Positions 5,018-5,032 of a stretch of 5,032 bases of DNA are shown here, piece after piece (position 1 is the first letter of the stretch; each line of letters starts with the position of its first letter). The stretch covers positions 1 through 5,032 of the forward strand of contig DUNJ01000073.1 of assembly GCA_012839395.1 (NCBI GenBank), in the 5' to 3' direction. The notes under the pieces are model-generated. The model was not told the origin of the DNA. It did no database searches and saw only the letters and a list, made by a program, of their open reading frames with translations. Source of the stretch: Tepidimicrobium sp. Its GTDB lineage: Bacteria > Bacillota > Clostridia > Tissierellales > Tepidimicrobiaceae. The position numbers and the translations under genes were made by a program.

Positions 5018-5032
5018 CTAGATATATATTAT
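5018..5032 (-). other. In-frame amber codon and last upstream codons of the rqcH frame
   Basis: On the minus strand the rqcH frame reads ATA ATA TAT ATC TAG GGC CTT from the window edge, so a TAG (5018-5020) interrupts it while family-like sequence continues directly after it. The four codons before the TAG are open. The family often has a Glu/Lys-rich segment near this point, so one base change from GAG or AAG would explain it. It may be a real nonsense mutation, a sequence error, or the boundary of a split gene; the window is too short to decide. Confidence 0.6.

Noticed and set aside
5018..5020. Pyrrolysine or programmed readthrough at the rqcH TAG
   Set aside because: TAG is the normal stop for divIVA, aroF and pyrR in this window, and no stimulatory element is visible; mutation or sequence error is simpler.

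Overview
The window looks like chromosomal housekeeping DNA from a low-GC Gram-positive bacterium, most likely a spore-forming member of the Clostridia. The signs are AT-rich sequence, heavy use of AGA/AGG Arg and ATA Ile codons, strong Shine-Dalgarno sites in front of TTG starts, a DivIVA protein, and the order DksA-like zinc-finger gene, lspA, RluA-family gene, pyrR. That order matches the Bacillus subtilis block divIVA-ileS-ylyA-lspA-ylyB-pyrR.

Layout, left to right. Positions 1-517 hold the end of divIVA, whose first ~10 codons lie outside the window; it ends in an intrinsic terminator wrapped around its stop codon. Positions 571-1365 (or 589-1365) encode a short DAHP synthase (aroF), the first enzyme of the shikimate pathway. 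It sits where ileS would be expected from the Bacillus order. Positions 1454-2059 encode a TraR/DksA-type C4 zinc-finger protein of the YteA kind, followed by a strong terminator at 2082-2116. A candidate sigma-A promoter at 2134-2162 then starts a tight operon: lspA (2199-2654), an RluA-family pseudouridine synthase (2674-3579) and pyrR (best start TTG at 3585, to 4124). On the minus strand, converging on pyrR, lies the 3' part of rqcH (4130-5017). The two converging genes share one symmetric hairpin that contains or touches both stop codons.

The genes do not form one pathway: cell division and polarity (DivIVA), aromatic biosynthesis (AroF), transcription and sporulation control (DksA-like), lipoprotein maturation (LspA), RNA modification (RluA family), pyrimidine control (PyrR) and ribosome-associated quality control (RqcH). 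The grouping is best read as an ancestral Firmicutes cluster, altered by the absence of ileS and the presence of aroF.

I see no mobile element, CRISPR array, tRNA, rRNA or clearly novel system. The points most worth checking are the in-frame TAG in rqcH at 5018-5020, the aroF-for-ileS replacement, the start-codon corrections (pyrR especially), and pyrR standing without pyr genes or a visible PyrR-binding leader. There is no gene-free stretch longer than about 140 bases.
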